Source: an uncultured Opitutia bacterium (GTDB lineage: Bacteria > Verrucomicrobiota > Verrucomicrobiia > Opitutales > UBA953). Taken from it: a stretch of 64,000 nucleotides of DNA. Shown here one piece after another: positions 1 to 8,764 of this stretch. The stretch is taken from positions 1 through 64,000 of the forward strand of contig CAISXT010000030.1 in NCBI GenBank assembly GCA_903889525.1, written 5' to 3'. A program made the translations under genes and the position numbers. A model generated the notes under the pieces. That model was not told the origin of the DNA, ran no database searches, and worked only from the letters and a program-made list of their open reading frames with translations. Every line of letters starts with the position of its first letter. The first letter of the stretch is position 1.

Positions 1-112
1 CTTAGCCGAGGCGAGGAGGGCGTGCGCCAAGGTAAGGCGAGCACCATCCTTTTCCCGGGAGCTCAGGCTCACGACTTGAGCAGCACCTTGAACAAGCCCC
101 GTAAACATCTGG

Positions 113-140
113 AAATAAAAAGGGGCCTTTAAAAGGCCCC
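113..140 (-). terminator. Candidate intrinsic terminator of tatA
   Basis: Minus strand reads GGGGCCTTTTAAAGGCCCC followed by TTTTT directly after the tatA stop: GC-rich inverted repeat plus T-tract. Confidence 0.75.
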
Positions 141-147
141 GGAGGTC

Positions 148-444
148 TTAGTTCTGCTTGCCGTCTTGGGCTCGCTTGGCGCGTTCTTCAGCCTCAATCT
201 TGGCGCGGACCGCGGCGCGTTCGTCTTCTTCGATCTGCTTTAGGCGGAGCTTCTTGCGTTCGTCTTCTTCGGCGACGATACGCATTTCGTTTTCGACCTC
301 CTCAGAAGCCTTCTTTAATTCGCCTTTGGCCTTACCCCAGCCGCGGGCGAGCTCGGGGAGCTTGCTGCCTCCAAAAAGGAACACGACGACTACAAGGATG
401 ATAATGGCGGTTTCGGCATTGAGGAATGCGAGGGGGGGGTGCAT
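148..444 (-). CDS. tatA: Sec-independent protein translocase TatA/E-like
   Basis: One N-terminal TM (AIIILVVVVFLFGGSKLPELARGWGKAKGELKKA) with FGGSKLPELAR hinge and charged tail. The ORF is open to 495; the start at MHPPLAF (444) is preferred. Confidence 0.85.
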   Translation of the reverse strand: MHPPLAFLNAETAIIILVVVVFLFGGSKLPELARGWGKAKGELKKASEEVENEMRIVAEEDERKKLRLKQIEEDERAAVRAKIEAEERAKRAQDGKQN

Positions 445-509
445 GGTGAGAGATGATTGGTGTGGATTAGTCCCGATAGGTAAACCAATAATCACAAGGC
501 CTCTCGCTC

Positions 510-791
510 ATGTCAACCCATGTCTCCCATCGTGATGTCTGGTATACTGGACATGTCCAAGGGGTCGGTTTCAGAGCCCAAGTCCTAGCTTTAGCCCGCG
601 GATTTGATGTCACGGGATATGTTCAAAACCTTCCGGATGGCCGGGTTTACCTCCATACTGAAGGTAAAGGTGCGGAAGTGGAGGGCTTTACCGATGAGAT
701 TGTGAAGTCGCTCGATGGGCATATTAAATCGGAAGAAATCAAGGATTTCTCCGGCCTCCGCACCTGCAAAGATTTTTCAATCAAGCGATGA
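510..791 (+). CDS. acyP: Acylphosphatase
   Basis: VWYTGHVQGVGFRAQVLALARGFDVTGYVQNLPDGRVYLHTEG matches the acylphosphatase GxVQGVGFR signature. Confidence 0.92.
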   Translation: MSTHVSHRDVWYTGHVQGVGFRAQVLALARGFDVTGYVQNLPDGRVYLHTEGKGAEVEGFTDEIVKSLDGHIKSEEIKDFSGLRTCKDFSIKR

Positions 792-1639
792 CCTCTGCGA
801 TCTCCGTCCGCAACCTCACCAAGGATTTCCGCATCGGCATCCGCGGCCTCAAGCTCCGCGCCGTCGACGACCTCACCCTCGAAATCCCGCGCGGGCAAGT
901 CTACGGACTGCTGGGGCCCAACGGTTGCGGCAAGAGTACAACGCTCAAGATTATCCTGGGACTCGTTCCTGCCACCGCTGGTGAAATCACTATCCTCGGC
1001 CAACCCTCAGCCACGGCTTCCGCCCGTGAGCGCACTGGCTTTCTGCCGGAGGCGCCTTACTTCCATAAGTTCCTCAGCGGCCGGGAGCTGGTTCGCTACT
1101 GCGCACAATTGAGCGGCGTCACCGCCGAGCGCGTTGATCAATCCGTCGAAGAGGCCCTTGCGCTAGCTGCGATGACCGAAGCCGCCAGCCGACCCATCGG
1201 CACCTATTCCAAGGGGATGCTCCAACGCATCGGCTTCGCACAAGCCATTGTCCATGATCCCGAATTGGTCATCCTCGATGAGCCCACGGCGGGCGTTGAC
1301 CCTGTCGGCTCTGCCGCGATTGGCAGAATGATCCATGCGATGCGCGATAAGGGAAAGACCGTCGTGCTGTGCTCTCATTTACTCGGCCAGGTCGAACAAG
1401 TCTGCGACCGCGTCGCCATCATGGATCGCGGCAAGCTGGTCCTTGAAGGCAAGGTCGATGACGTACTCGCGCGCCGAGATCGCCACGTCATGACCATCGA
1501 AGCGCTCACGCCGGCCGCACAGGACGCGGCCGAAACAGCCCTGGCTGCCCACGGCGCCAAGGTTACCTCCGTCACCCATCCACGCCGCTCCCTCGAGGAT
1601 CTCTTCCGAGAACTCGTGACCGGCAGCCGCGACGCCTAA
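788..1639 (+). CDS. ABC transporter ATP-binding protein
   Basis: Walker A GPNGCGKST, signature YSKGMLQRIGFAQ, Walker B LVILDEPTAGVDP. Overlaps acyP by 4 nt. Confidence 0.95.
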   Translation: MTSAISVRNLTKDFRIGIRGLKLRAVDDLTLEIPRGQVYGLLGPNGCGKSTTLKIILGLVPATAGEITILGQPSATASARERTGFLPEAPYFHKFLSGRELVRYCAQLSGVTAERVDQSVEEALALAAMTEAASRPIGTYSKGMLQRIGFAQAIVHDPELVILDEPTAGVDPVGSAAIGRMIHAMRDKGKTVVLCSHLLGQVEQVCDRVAIMDRGKLVLEGKVDDVLARRDRHVMTIEALTPAAQDAAETALAAHGAKVTSVTHPRRSLEDLFRELVTGSRDA

Positions 1640-1641
1640 TC

Positions 1642-2475
1642 ATGAAAGCCTCCCTGCAACGCACCTATTTGATTTCGCGGGTCACCTTCCTCGAAGCGGT
1701 CCGGCAGCGTTTCTTCGCATTCCTCATTGTCCTCGGAGCCACGATGGTACTTTCTTCGCTTTCATTTCGTTTCTTGGATTTCGGGCACGGAGAACTCAAG
1801 TTCATCGCCGACTTCGGCTTTGGCGGTATGTTCCTCTTCGGCTCGGTGCTTGGGGTCGTCATGACTGCCCAATTATTCTTCTCGGAGATGGATAACCGCA
1901 CCGCGCTGACCTTGCTAGCAAAGCCGCTCAGTCGCACAGAGTTCCTCCTTGGTAAGTTTTTTGGTGCTTGGGCGGTGCTGGCTGTTTTCCTCGGCGTTCT
2001 CTCTCTGCTCCTAGGCGGCGTAATGTGGTGGCGGGAGCAGGCAATCCTTGTGCAAGCTGAACAGCGCGGCCTGTTACCGGGGGTTTTCAGCGCCAGCGGA
2101 ATGTTCGCCTATGCACTCCTGCAATGGCTGCGCCTCGGAGTCGTCATCGCAATTGTCCTCACCATCTCTTCCATCGCCCGGACTTTTCTTTTCGCCGTCA
2201 TTGTGGGCGCGCTGGCCGTCGTGGCCGGACAGCTTCAATGGATCGCGCAAGACGTCCTACTCAAGCCGACAGAAAGCCTAACCTACAAAGCGTTCCTTTG
2301 GACCAGCAGTCGCCTGCTACCCAACTTACAGCAATTCAACATCGGGGATGCACTTGTGCTCGAGCCTGCCTCTGTCCCTGCTGACGCGATTCCCTGGGTG
2401 GTGGCGTCCGGCGTCTTCTATATGGCGGCCTATTTGGTGCTAGCCGCCTTCATCTTCCGTCGACGAGAAATTTAA
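1642..2475 (+). CDS. ABC-2 type transporter permease
   Basis: About six hydrophobic segments, MDNRTALTLLAKPLSRTEFLLGKFFGAW motif, directly downstream of the ATPase. Confidence 0.88.
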   Translation: MKASLQRTYLISRVTFLEAVRQRFFAFLIVLGATMVLSSLSFRFLDFGHGELKFIADFGFGGMFLFGSVLGVVMTAQLFFSEMDNRTALTLLAKPLSRTEFLLGKFFGAWAVLAVFLGVLSLLLGGVMWWREQAILVQAEQRGLLPGVFSASGMFAYALLQWLRLGVVIAIVLTISSIARTFLFAVIVGALAVVAGQLQWIAQDVLLKPTESLTYKAFLWTSSRLLPNLQQFNIGDALVLEPASVPADAIPWVVASGVFYMAAYLVLAAFIFRRREI

Positions 2476-2477
2476 CC

Positions 2478-3248
2478 ATGAGGAAGTTAGCCCCATGGCT
2501 GGCCTCGCTGGCCTTAATCACTGCTGCTGGAATTTTTTCCGAGTATTCCTGGATTAAGGTCCGCCCCTGCATCCCGGAAATTGGCCGGAAAGAGTTAGAA
2601 CCCACCTTAGGGCAGGGGGTCTTACTCGGGATCATGGGCGGGTTACGCACCGTGGTGGCAGATCTTACCTGGATTCGGAGTTATGTCCTCTGGGAACGTA
2701 AGGATCGGCCTGGGTGCGAAGCATTGATGCGCACCGCCTGTGCGCTTGACCCCCATTCCCGATACTTCTGGGAAAATACCGGTTACGCCATTGGCTATGA
2801 CCTCGCACACTGGGAAGTCCGCAAGCGGGGAGGGTACGCCAAGGTCCCTAAAGAAACCCAAGATAGGCTCTTTCGTACCTATGCACGGCGCGGTCTCGAC
2901 GTGATCGACGAGGGCCTCAAATACTCTAAAAATAAAGTCTCTTTACTGCTCCTTGCCGCCCAGTTGTCCGACATGAAACTAGGCGACAAGCATCTGGCCT
3001 CCGCGTACTATCGTCAGGCCGCCGAGTTGCCCAACTCACCTTGGTATGCCGCTCGTCTGCACGCACGCATGGAATGGGAGGCCGGTAACAAGCCCGCTGC
3101 TTATACTTGGTATCGCCAATACTGGCTTGGCCGTATGAAAGACGTCGATGACGGCTCGCCGGACGATCTGATGGAGCTACGCGAGATGGAGAACCAACTC
3201 AGACTCCCCATGCTCAGTCGAATCCCTCGGCAGTCCTGGGAAAAGTAA
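2478..3248 (+). CDS. Signal-anchored TPR-like hypothetical protein linked to the ABC transporter
   Basis: N-terminal hydrophobic anchor, helical repeat-like body, 2 nt after the permease stop. Confidence 0.65.
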   Translation: MRKLAPWLASLALITAAGIFSEYSWIKVRPCIPEIGRKELEPTLGQGVLLGIMGGLRTVVADLTWIRSYVLWERKDRPGCEALMRTACALDPHSRYFWENTGYAIGYDLAHWEVRKRGGYAKVPKETQDRLFRTYARRGLDVIDEGLKYSKNKVSLLLLAAQLSDMKLGDKHLASAYYRQAAELPNSPWYAARLHARMEWEAGNKPAAYTWYRQYWLGRMKDVDDGSPDDLMELREMENQLRLPMLSRIPRQSWEK

Positions 3249-5984
3249 TCAGAACGGTTCGTTGTCGGACTTCTTCTCAGCCGGGGCGCCCTTGCCCGCC
3301 TTCGGCTTGCGCGGAGGGAAGGCGAACCACCAGCCTTTTTCCTTATCGGCTACCAGGAACGCCTCAAAAGCGCGACGGGTACGGTTGGAAACAAATTTCT
3401 TCAGGCCCGTCTTACCCTCATTAAGGAGCTTTGATACGTCCTCTGCGGAGAGCGGACACTTCAGCATCTCCGAATTGAGGCTAAAGGTCTTCTTTGCTCC
3501 GGCCTCTTGGGCTTTATGCGGGCAGACGCGATAACCTGCGGTCGGCGTATGCTGGACGGGCAGCCCGCTCACGGGACACATGCCCAGCACAGGCCAGTCG
3601 GTATCGAAAGCATCGGGATTACCGTCGGCACCTTCGCGCGGCGGGAAGAACAAGACAGCCTTAAGCTTACCGCTCGGGGCCTTGGGCTTGGTCTTGCGGG
3701 GTTCCTTTGCGGGGGCGGCTTCTGCGCCTTCGACGACCGGGGGAGGGGTCTCTGCCTTGGCTTCAACTCCGCGGGGCTTAATCGTGTCGGGGTCGACAAG
3801 GTCAATGAATCCCGTGAAGTTCTTGCCCGACTTCATCGAGCGGAAATCGGCAAAGGGACCGATGCGACGCTTCTCAACCAGTTCGGCGACTTCGGCCGGA
3901 GTAATGTTATGACCATTCATGGCCACGTAGATGGTCAGCTTCGGACGATCTGTGGTTCCCACCGTGTCCTGAGAGAAATACTTCTCACCATCGGTCAGCA
4001 GCGGCTTACCATCCGTCGGAGAGAGGACAGATGGCTCAAGCGCGGCCGAAGGCAGCTTCTCGGCGCCGGCGGCCACCATAGAGCGCACCTGTTCTTTAAT
4101 CTCGGAGATAAATTCTTCAGCGGTCAACTTGCCGTGCTCGATCTGCTTTAACTTGTACTCCCACTCGCCCGTCAGTTGCGGCTCAGTGAGGAAAGCCATA
4201 CCCTTGGCATGCAGGAACTGATGAAGCTGGAAAGCCTTGGACAGCGGCACGAGCTCTTTACCTTGGCGCTCGATGTAAGACTTCGTGAGGAGTTCCTCAA
4301 TCGTAGCAGCACGGGTGGCGGGCGTACCCAAGCCACGTTCCTTCATCGCCTCAGCGAGAGCTTCGTCGTCGACGAGCTTGCCGGCATTCTCCATCGCACC
4401 GAGTAACGAAGCTTCGTTATAGCGGGCCGGCGGCTTGGTCGCGTCTTCCTTGACATCAATCCCGTGGACCTTGGCCTTGGCAGGCGCACCGTCCTTATCG
4501 GAGAGTGCGGGGAGGCTCGCGGCGCCTTCCTTATCCTTATCTTCTTCGGCTTCGGCTTCCTGCCCCCAGACGGAGCGCCAACCGGCGACGACGAGGACCT
4601 TGCCAGTCGTCCGGAAAGAATGTTCACCGACGGTCGTGGTGCGAACCGTTTCCTCGAATTCGGCCATCGGGAAGAAGACGCCGACGAATCGACGAACCAC
4701 CAGATCGTAAATCTTCTGTTCAAACGGATCTAACCCCTGGGGCACCGTACCCGTGGGAATAATCGCGAAGTGATCGCTGACCTTACGGTTATCAAAGACG
4801 CGTCGACCGCAGCTATCTACCCAGCCCTTCTGGAGGGCTTCCTTGGCAAAAACCCCAACGGGGTGGGCGCCTTCCAACGATTGGAGCGCGGCCTTGGCAT
4901 TGGGGATATAATCTTCAGGGAGATATTGGGAATCCGTACGAGGGTAGGTGAGTGCCTTATGGCGCTCATACAACGCCTGTGCCGTGCGCAACGTCGTCTG
5001 GGCGGAAAAACCAAAGCGGCGATTACTCTCGCGCTGCAAAGTTGTGAGATCGAATAGGCGCGGAGCGCTTTCTTTCTTCGGCTTACGCTCATCGGAAACC
5101 GTGCCGGTGCCAATCTTGAGCGACTCTTCGGCCACCTTGCGGGCCTGGGCTTCGTCGTAAAAACGCTCAGCCTCCTTGCGGTCGGTGACGCCAGGAACTT
5201 GGGCGGCACCGAGATAGCCGCCGAGGGTGACGCCGAAATTTCCTTCAATCTTCCAGAAAGTTTTGGGAACGAAGCCGCGGATTTCGAGCTCGCGCTTCAC
5301 AATCAACATCAGGGTCGGAGTCTGGACCCGGCCGACTGAAAAGACATCCCGCTTAGCCCCACCGATGATAATGGTACTGAAACGACTCCCATTCATGCCG
5401 ACCAGCCAATCCGCCTGCGAACGGCCGATGGCCGAGCCAAGCAGGCCTGCCTTAGCCGATTCATCGAGGAGATGCTCAAAACCCTCTGCAATCGCGCTGT
5501 TGGTCATACTCGTGAGCCAAAGGCGCTTCAACGGCAGACGGCATTTCGCGAGTTGGTAGATGTAGTGAAGAATCAGTTCACCCTCACGGCCGGCGTCGCA
5601 GGCATTGACGACCGTGCCAATATCTTCGCGACCCAGCAGCTTCTTGAGTAGCTTGAAGCGTTCACCGTTATTGCGCTCACTAATGACGACCTTAAGGATG
5701 TCCGAACTGGCGGAACCATCGAACTTATCAGGAAGAATCGGTAGGTCCTTCAGCGTCCAGCGTTTGAACTTCTCATCAATATCCTGCGGGTCCTTCAAAC
5801 GCACCACGTGGCCGATGGAAGAACTAATCACCCACTGGTCGTTCTCGAAAATCTCGCCCTGCTTGGCCACCTTGAGCACCTTGGCAAGATCCGCGGCCAC
5901 CGACGGCTTTTCGGCGATGACGAGGGTCTTCGAACCAGCAGGGGCGGACTCGGTGGACTTAGACTGGGAAGGCTTCTTGCGCAT
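3249..5984 (-). CDS. topB: DNA topoisomerase III (type IA)
   Basis: Toprim KTLVIAEKPSVAADLAKVL and DAGREGELI; active-site region ALTYPRTDSQYLPED; C-terminal Cys-containing repeats. Confidence 0.92.
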   Translation of the reverse strand: MRKKPSQSKSTESAPAGSKTLVIAEKPSVAADLAKVLKVAKQGEIFENDQWVISSSIGHVVRLKDPQDIDEKFKRWTLKDLPILPDKFDGSASSDILKVVISERNNGERFKLLKKLLGREDIGTVVNACDAGREGELILHYIYQLAKCRLPLKRLWLTSMTNSAIAEGFEHLLDESAKAGLLGSAIGRSQADWLVGMNGSRFSTIIIGGAKRDVFSVGRVQTPTLMLIVKRELEIRGFVPKTFWKIEGNFGVTLGGYLGAAQVPGVTDRKEAERFYDEAQARKVAEESLKIGTGTVSDERKPKKESAPRLFDLTTLQRESNRRFGFSAQTTLRTAQALYERHKALTYPRTDSQYLPEDYIPNAKAALQSLEGAHPVGVFAKEALQKGWVDSCGRRVFDNRKVSDHFAIIPTGTVPQGLDPFEQKIYDLVVRRFVGVFFPMAEFEETVRTTTVGEHSFRTTGKVLVVAGWRSVWGQEAEAEEDKDKEGAASLPALSDKDGAPAKAKVHGIDVKEDATKPPARYNEASLLGAMENAGKLVDDEALAEAMKERGLGTPATRAATIEELLTKSYIERQGKELVPLSKAFQLHQFLHAKGMAFLTEPQLTGEWEYKLKQIEHGKLTAEEFISEIKEQVRSMVAAGAEKLPSAALEPSVLSPTDGKPLLTDGEKYFSQDTVGTTDRPKLTIYVAMNGHNITPAEVAELVEKRRIGPFADFRSMKSGKNFTGFIDLVDPDTIKPRGVEAKAETPPPVVEGAEAAPAKEPRKTKPKAPSGKLKAVLFFPPREGADGNPDAFDTDWPVLGMCPVSGLPVQHTPTAGYRVCPHKAQEAGAKKTFSLNSEMLKCPLSAEDVSKLLNEGKTGLKKFVSNRTRRAFEAFLVADKEKGWWFAFPPRKPKAGKGAPAEKKSDNEPF

Positions 5985-6014
5985 GCGTAGGATGATAACC
6001 GAATGTCAACCCGG

Positions 6015-7094
6015 TCACATCCCCTGCTCGGCGAAGGAGTCGTCGAGGGCGGCGATAAGAGTGGCGATAGTGGCGTCAGATTCGTCGCCCATATTGGAAA
6101 TCCGGAAGGTCTTGCCCTTCAGTTTGCCATAACCGCCGTCGATCACCAGTTGGTGGCGGGACTTAAGCGTCTTGTTAAGGCGCTCCAGATCGGCGTTGCG
6201 GTCATTCTTAAAGCAATTGAGGCCGCGGGTACCGAACTTTACTTCCGGTAGCAACGAGAAGCCCTTGGCGAGACCCCAGGCGCGCATCCTCTCATTCAGG
6301 CGGATATGGCGGGCGTAACGATTGTCCAATCCTTCGGCTTCGACTTCAATCAAGCGCTGCTGGAGACCGTAGAAGAGGGAGATGCACGGGGTCGAAGGGG
6401 TCATGCCTTTGACGTGGTTATCATGAAACTCGATGAGGTCGAAATAGTAACCACGGTCGGACGCCTGCTTGGCGCGCTCCCGGGCACGTGCACTCACGGC
6501 AAAGATTGCGAGACCAGGGGGGAGGGCGAGGGCCTTCTGGGAACCCGTCAGGAAGATATCAATTCCCAGCTCATCCTTCTTAATCGGAATCGTAGAGAAG
6601 GAGCTGACCGTATCGGCGATGGAAATAACTTCAGGGAATTCACGGACGACCGCCATGATGTCGGCGATGGGCGAGAGGGTACCCGTGGAGGTTTCCGAAT
6701 GGATAAAGGTGATACAGTCAAACTTACCGGTGGCCAGAGCCTTGCGCACGGCGTCAGGGTCGACGGGCTGACCCCATTCAAACTTGAGAGCTTCCGCATA
6801 TTTTCCGCAGCGCTTGGCGACATCATTCCACTTGTCGGAGAAAGCGCCGTTCATGCAATTGAGCACACCCTTCTGGCAGACGTTACGCAAAGCACCTTCC
6901 ATCACACCCCAGGCGGAACTGGTGCCCAGGTAAACTGGGTCCTGCGTGTAGAACATCGCTTGCAAGCGAGGCTGCATGTCGTTGTAAAGTTTGACGAAAT
7001 CGCCGGAGCGATGCCCGATCATGGGTTTCCCCATGGCTTGGACGATCGAGTCGGAGATAGTAAGCGGTCCGGGGATATAGAGACGATAGCTCAT
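6015..7094 (-). CDS. Class V aminotransferase (serine/alanine-glyoxylate aminotransferase family)
   Basis: YIPGPLTISDSIVQAMGKPMIGHRSGDF start, HSETSTGT and TGSQKALALPPGL PLP-Lys region. Confidence 0.88.
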   Translation of the reverse strand: MSYRLYIPGPLTISDSIVQAMGKPMIGHRSGDFVKLYNDMQPRLQAMFYTQDPVYLGTSSAWGVMEGALRNVCQKGVLNCMNGAFSDKWNDVAKRCGKYAEALKFEWGQPVDPDAVRKALATGKFDCITFIHSETSTGTLSPIADIMAVVREFPEVISIADTVSSFSTIPIKKDELGIDIFLTGSQKALALPPGLAIFAVSARARERAKQASDRGYYFDLIEFHDNHVKGMTPSTPCISLFYGLQQRLIEVEAEGLDNRYARHIRLNERMRAWGLAKGFSLLPEVKFGTRGLNCFKNDRNADLERLNKTLKSRHQLVIDGGYGKLKGKTFRISNMGDESDATIATLIAALDDSFAEQGM

Positions 7095-7492
7095 CGTTGG
7101 AAGGTGGTAAGGAGGTCGACGGGGACTTCAGGGTTCTCGAGGCGGACAATCCGGCGGTTACCCTCGGCCAGGGTCGCCGTCTTCGGCTTCCAGGAAGGGG
7201 CCTGGGCAGGGTCAACCTCGGCAAAGGTCATGATCACCAGCAGGTCGCCAGGCTTGCCCAGATGGGCGGTGGCGCCGTTTAGGCAGACTTCGCGGCTCCC
7301 GGCAGGGGCAGGGATGGCATAGGTCTCAAATCGCTCCCCATTAGCCAGATTCCCGACCAAGATCTTCTCATAGGGAAGCATACCCACAAGGGCCATAAGC
7401 TCGCGATCGATGGCCAAAGAGCCCTCGTAATCGAGACGAGCCGCGGTGACCTCGGCTCGGAGAAGTTTGGTGCGCAACAGGTGAACAAGCAT
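7091..7492 (-). CDS. panD: Aspartate 1-decarboxylase
   Basis: LLRTKLLRAEVTAARLDYEGSLAID contains the self-cleaving G-S site; NGATAHLGKPGDLLVIMTFAEV. Confidence 0.93.
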   Translation of the reverse strand: MLVHLLRTKLLRAEVTAARLDYEGSLAIDRELMALVGMLPYEKILVGNLANGERFETYAIPAPAGSREVCLNGATAHLGKPGDLLVIMTFAEVDPAQAPSWKPKTATLAEGNRRIVRLENPEVPVDLLTTFQR

Positions 7493-7558
7493 GGCGCTGG
7501 GTCGTCCTTCTCAATCGGGATGCTTGCCTGCGTCAAACAACTTTGCATCAATTCGTCT

Positions 7559-8764
7559 ATGTCAGCGAAGCACAGAGGGTTCCTTTCCTCGCTAGGAGAG
7601 TCCATTGCGGGCTTCGCCGTAGACGTAGTCTACGAACGCCGCAAGGGGGTGGGGGCGACGGTTCTCGGGGGGGTGCTCCGGGTGCTTTCGTGGATTTTTG
7701 AGGTTCTGGTCCGTCTCCGGCTCTGGCTTTACCGCAATCGGCTCTTTCGGGATACCCCGCTAGGCTGCAAGGTAGTCGTCGTGGGGAATCTGACGGTCGG
7801 CGGTACAGGCAAGACCCCGATTGTTCTCAAGATGGCCCACGTACTCGCCAGCCGGGGTCGCCGGGTCGCTATTCTTTCTCGCGGATATAAAGGGGCGAGC
7901 GATTCGATGGTGAAACGTTTCTGGCGCTGGCTCACCCAGGGAAGCCGACCGGACCCGCTCGTGGTCTCGGACGGTAAGTCCGTCCTCGCCGGCCCGGATG
8001 AGGCAGGAGACGAGCCATACATGCTCGCGACAAATCTCTGCAAAGACGGCGTGGTCGTCATCGTTGATCGAGATCGCGTCGAGGGTGGACGCTTCGCCCT
8101 TCGCCGCTTCGGGGTGGATACCATCCTGCTCGACGACGGCCTGCAGTACCTGCCATTACGCGGACAGATTAATCTACTGCTCGTCGATAGTCGCGATCCG
8201 TTTGGCAACGGCGCCCTCCTACCCCGTGGCATCCTCCGTGAGCCCGTCGCCAATCTCTCGCGTGCCTCGTATGTCTTCCTGACTAAATCAGTGGGGCAAC
8301 CGGACCCGACACTCGTGAGCCTCATCCGCCGGCATAACCCCAAGGCTGAAATCATCGCTTGCGCCCACAGCGCCAAGGAGCTGGTCGAAGTGGAAGGAAC
8401 CACCCGGCTGCCCATGACTGCACTCCAAGGTAAGCGGGTGGCGGCCTTCTCAGGTATCGCCACCCCGGAACGCTTTGAGGAAATCCTCCTGGCCCATGGC
8501 GCCATCCTCGCCTCTAAACGTCGCTTTCTGGACCACCATGCCTTCAATGATGAAGACCTTGATGAGGTCTTGGATCAGGCAATTCGCGCCAAGGCGGAGA
8601 TGATCATTACGACCGAGAAAGATGCCGTCCGGCTCCAGGCACGTTTCCGACCGCCGATCCCCTTGATGTATGTCCGGCTAGAAGTGGAAATCCTCGGCGA
8701 TGCCGAAGGGTTCAACGCGGCCGTCGAACGGATCTGCCTCGGGCCTTCTTCGGCGGGCCGATAA
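7559..8764 (+). CDS. lpxK: Tetraacyldisaccharide 4'-kinase
   Basis: VVVVGNLTVGGTGKTPIVLKMAHVLASRGRRVAILSRGYKG and VDTILLDDGLQYLPL. The longest ORF starts at 7481; 7559 preferred. Confidence 0.93.
   Translation: MSAKHRGFLSSLGESIAGFAVDVVYERRKGVGATVLGGVLRVLSWIFEVLVRLRLWLYRNRLFRDTPLGCKVVVVGNLTVGGTGKTPIVLKMAHVLASRGRRVAILSRGYKGASDSMVKRFWRWLTQGSRPDPLVVSDGKSVLAGPDEAGDEPYMLATNLCKDGVVVIVDRDRVEGGRFALRRFGVDTILLDDGLQYLPLRGQINLLLVDSRDPFGNGALLPRGILREPVANLSRASYVFLTKSVGQPDPTLVSLIRRHNPKAEIIACAHSAKELVEVEGTTRLPMTALQGKRVAAFSGIATPERFEEILLAHGAILASKRRFLDHHAFNDEDLDEVLDQAIRAKAEMIITTEKDAVRLQARFRPPIPLMYVRLEVEILGDAEGFNAAVERICLGPSSAGR

Noticed and set aside
1-112. Open reading frames at the window start (both strands)
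   Set aside because: Too short and truncated to distinguish coding from non-coding.
6306-7322. 338-aa plus-strand ORF opposite the class V aminotransferase and panD
   Set aside because: Antisense shadow ORF in high-GC coding sequence; the minus-strand products are clearly recognisable.
7619-7633. GTAGACGTAGTCTAC palindrome
   Set aside because: Lies inside the lpxK coding sequence; expected by chance at this length.
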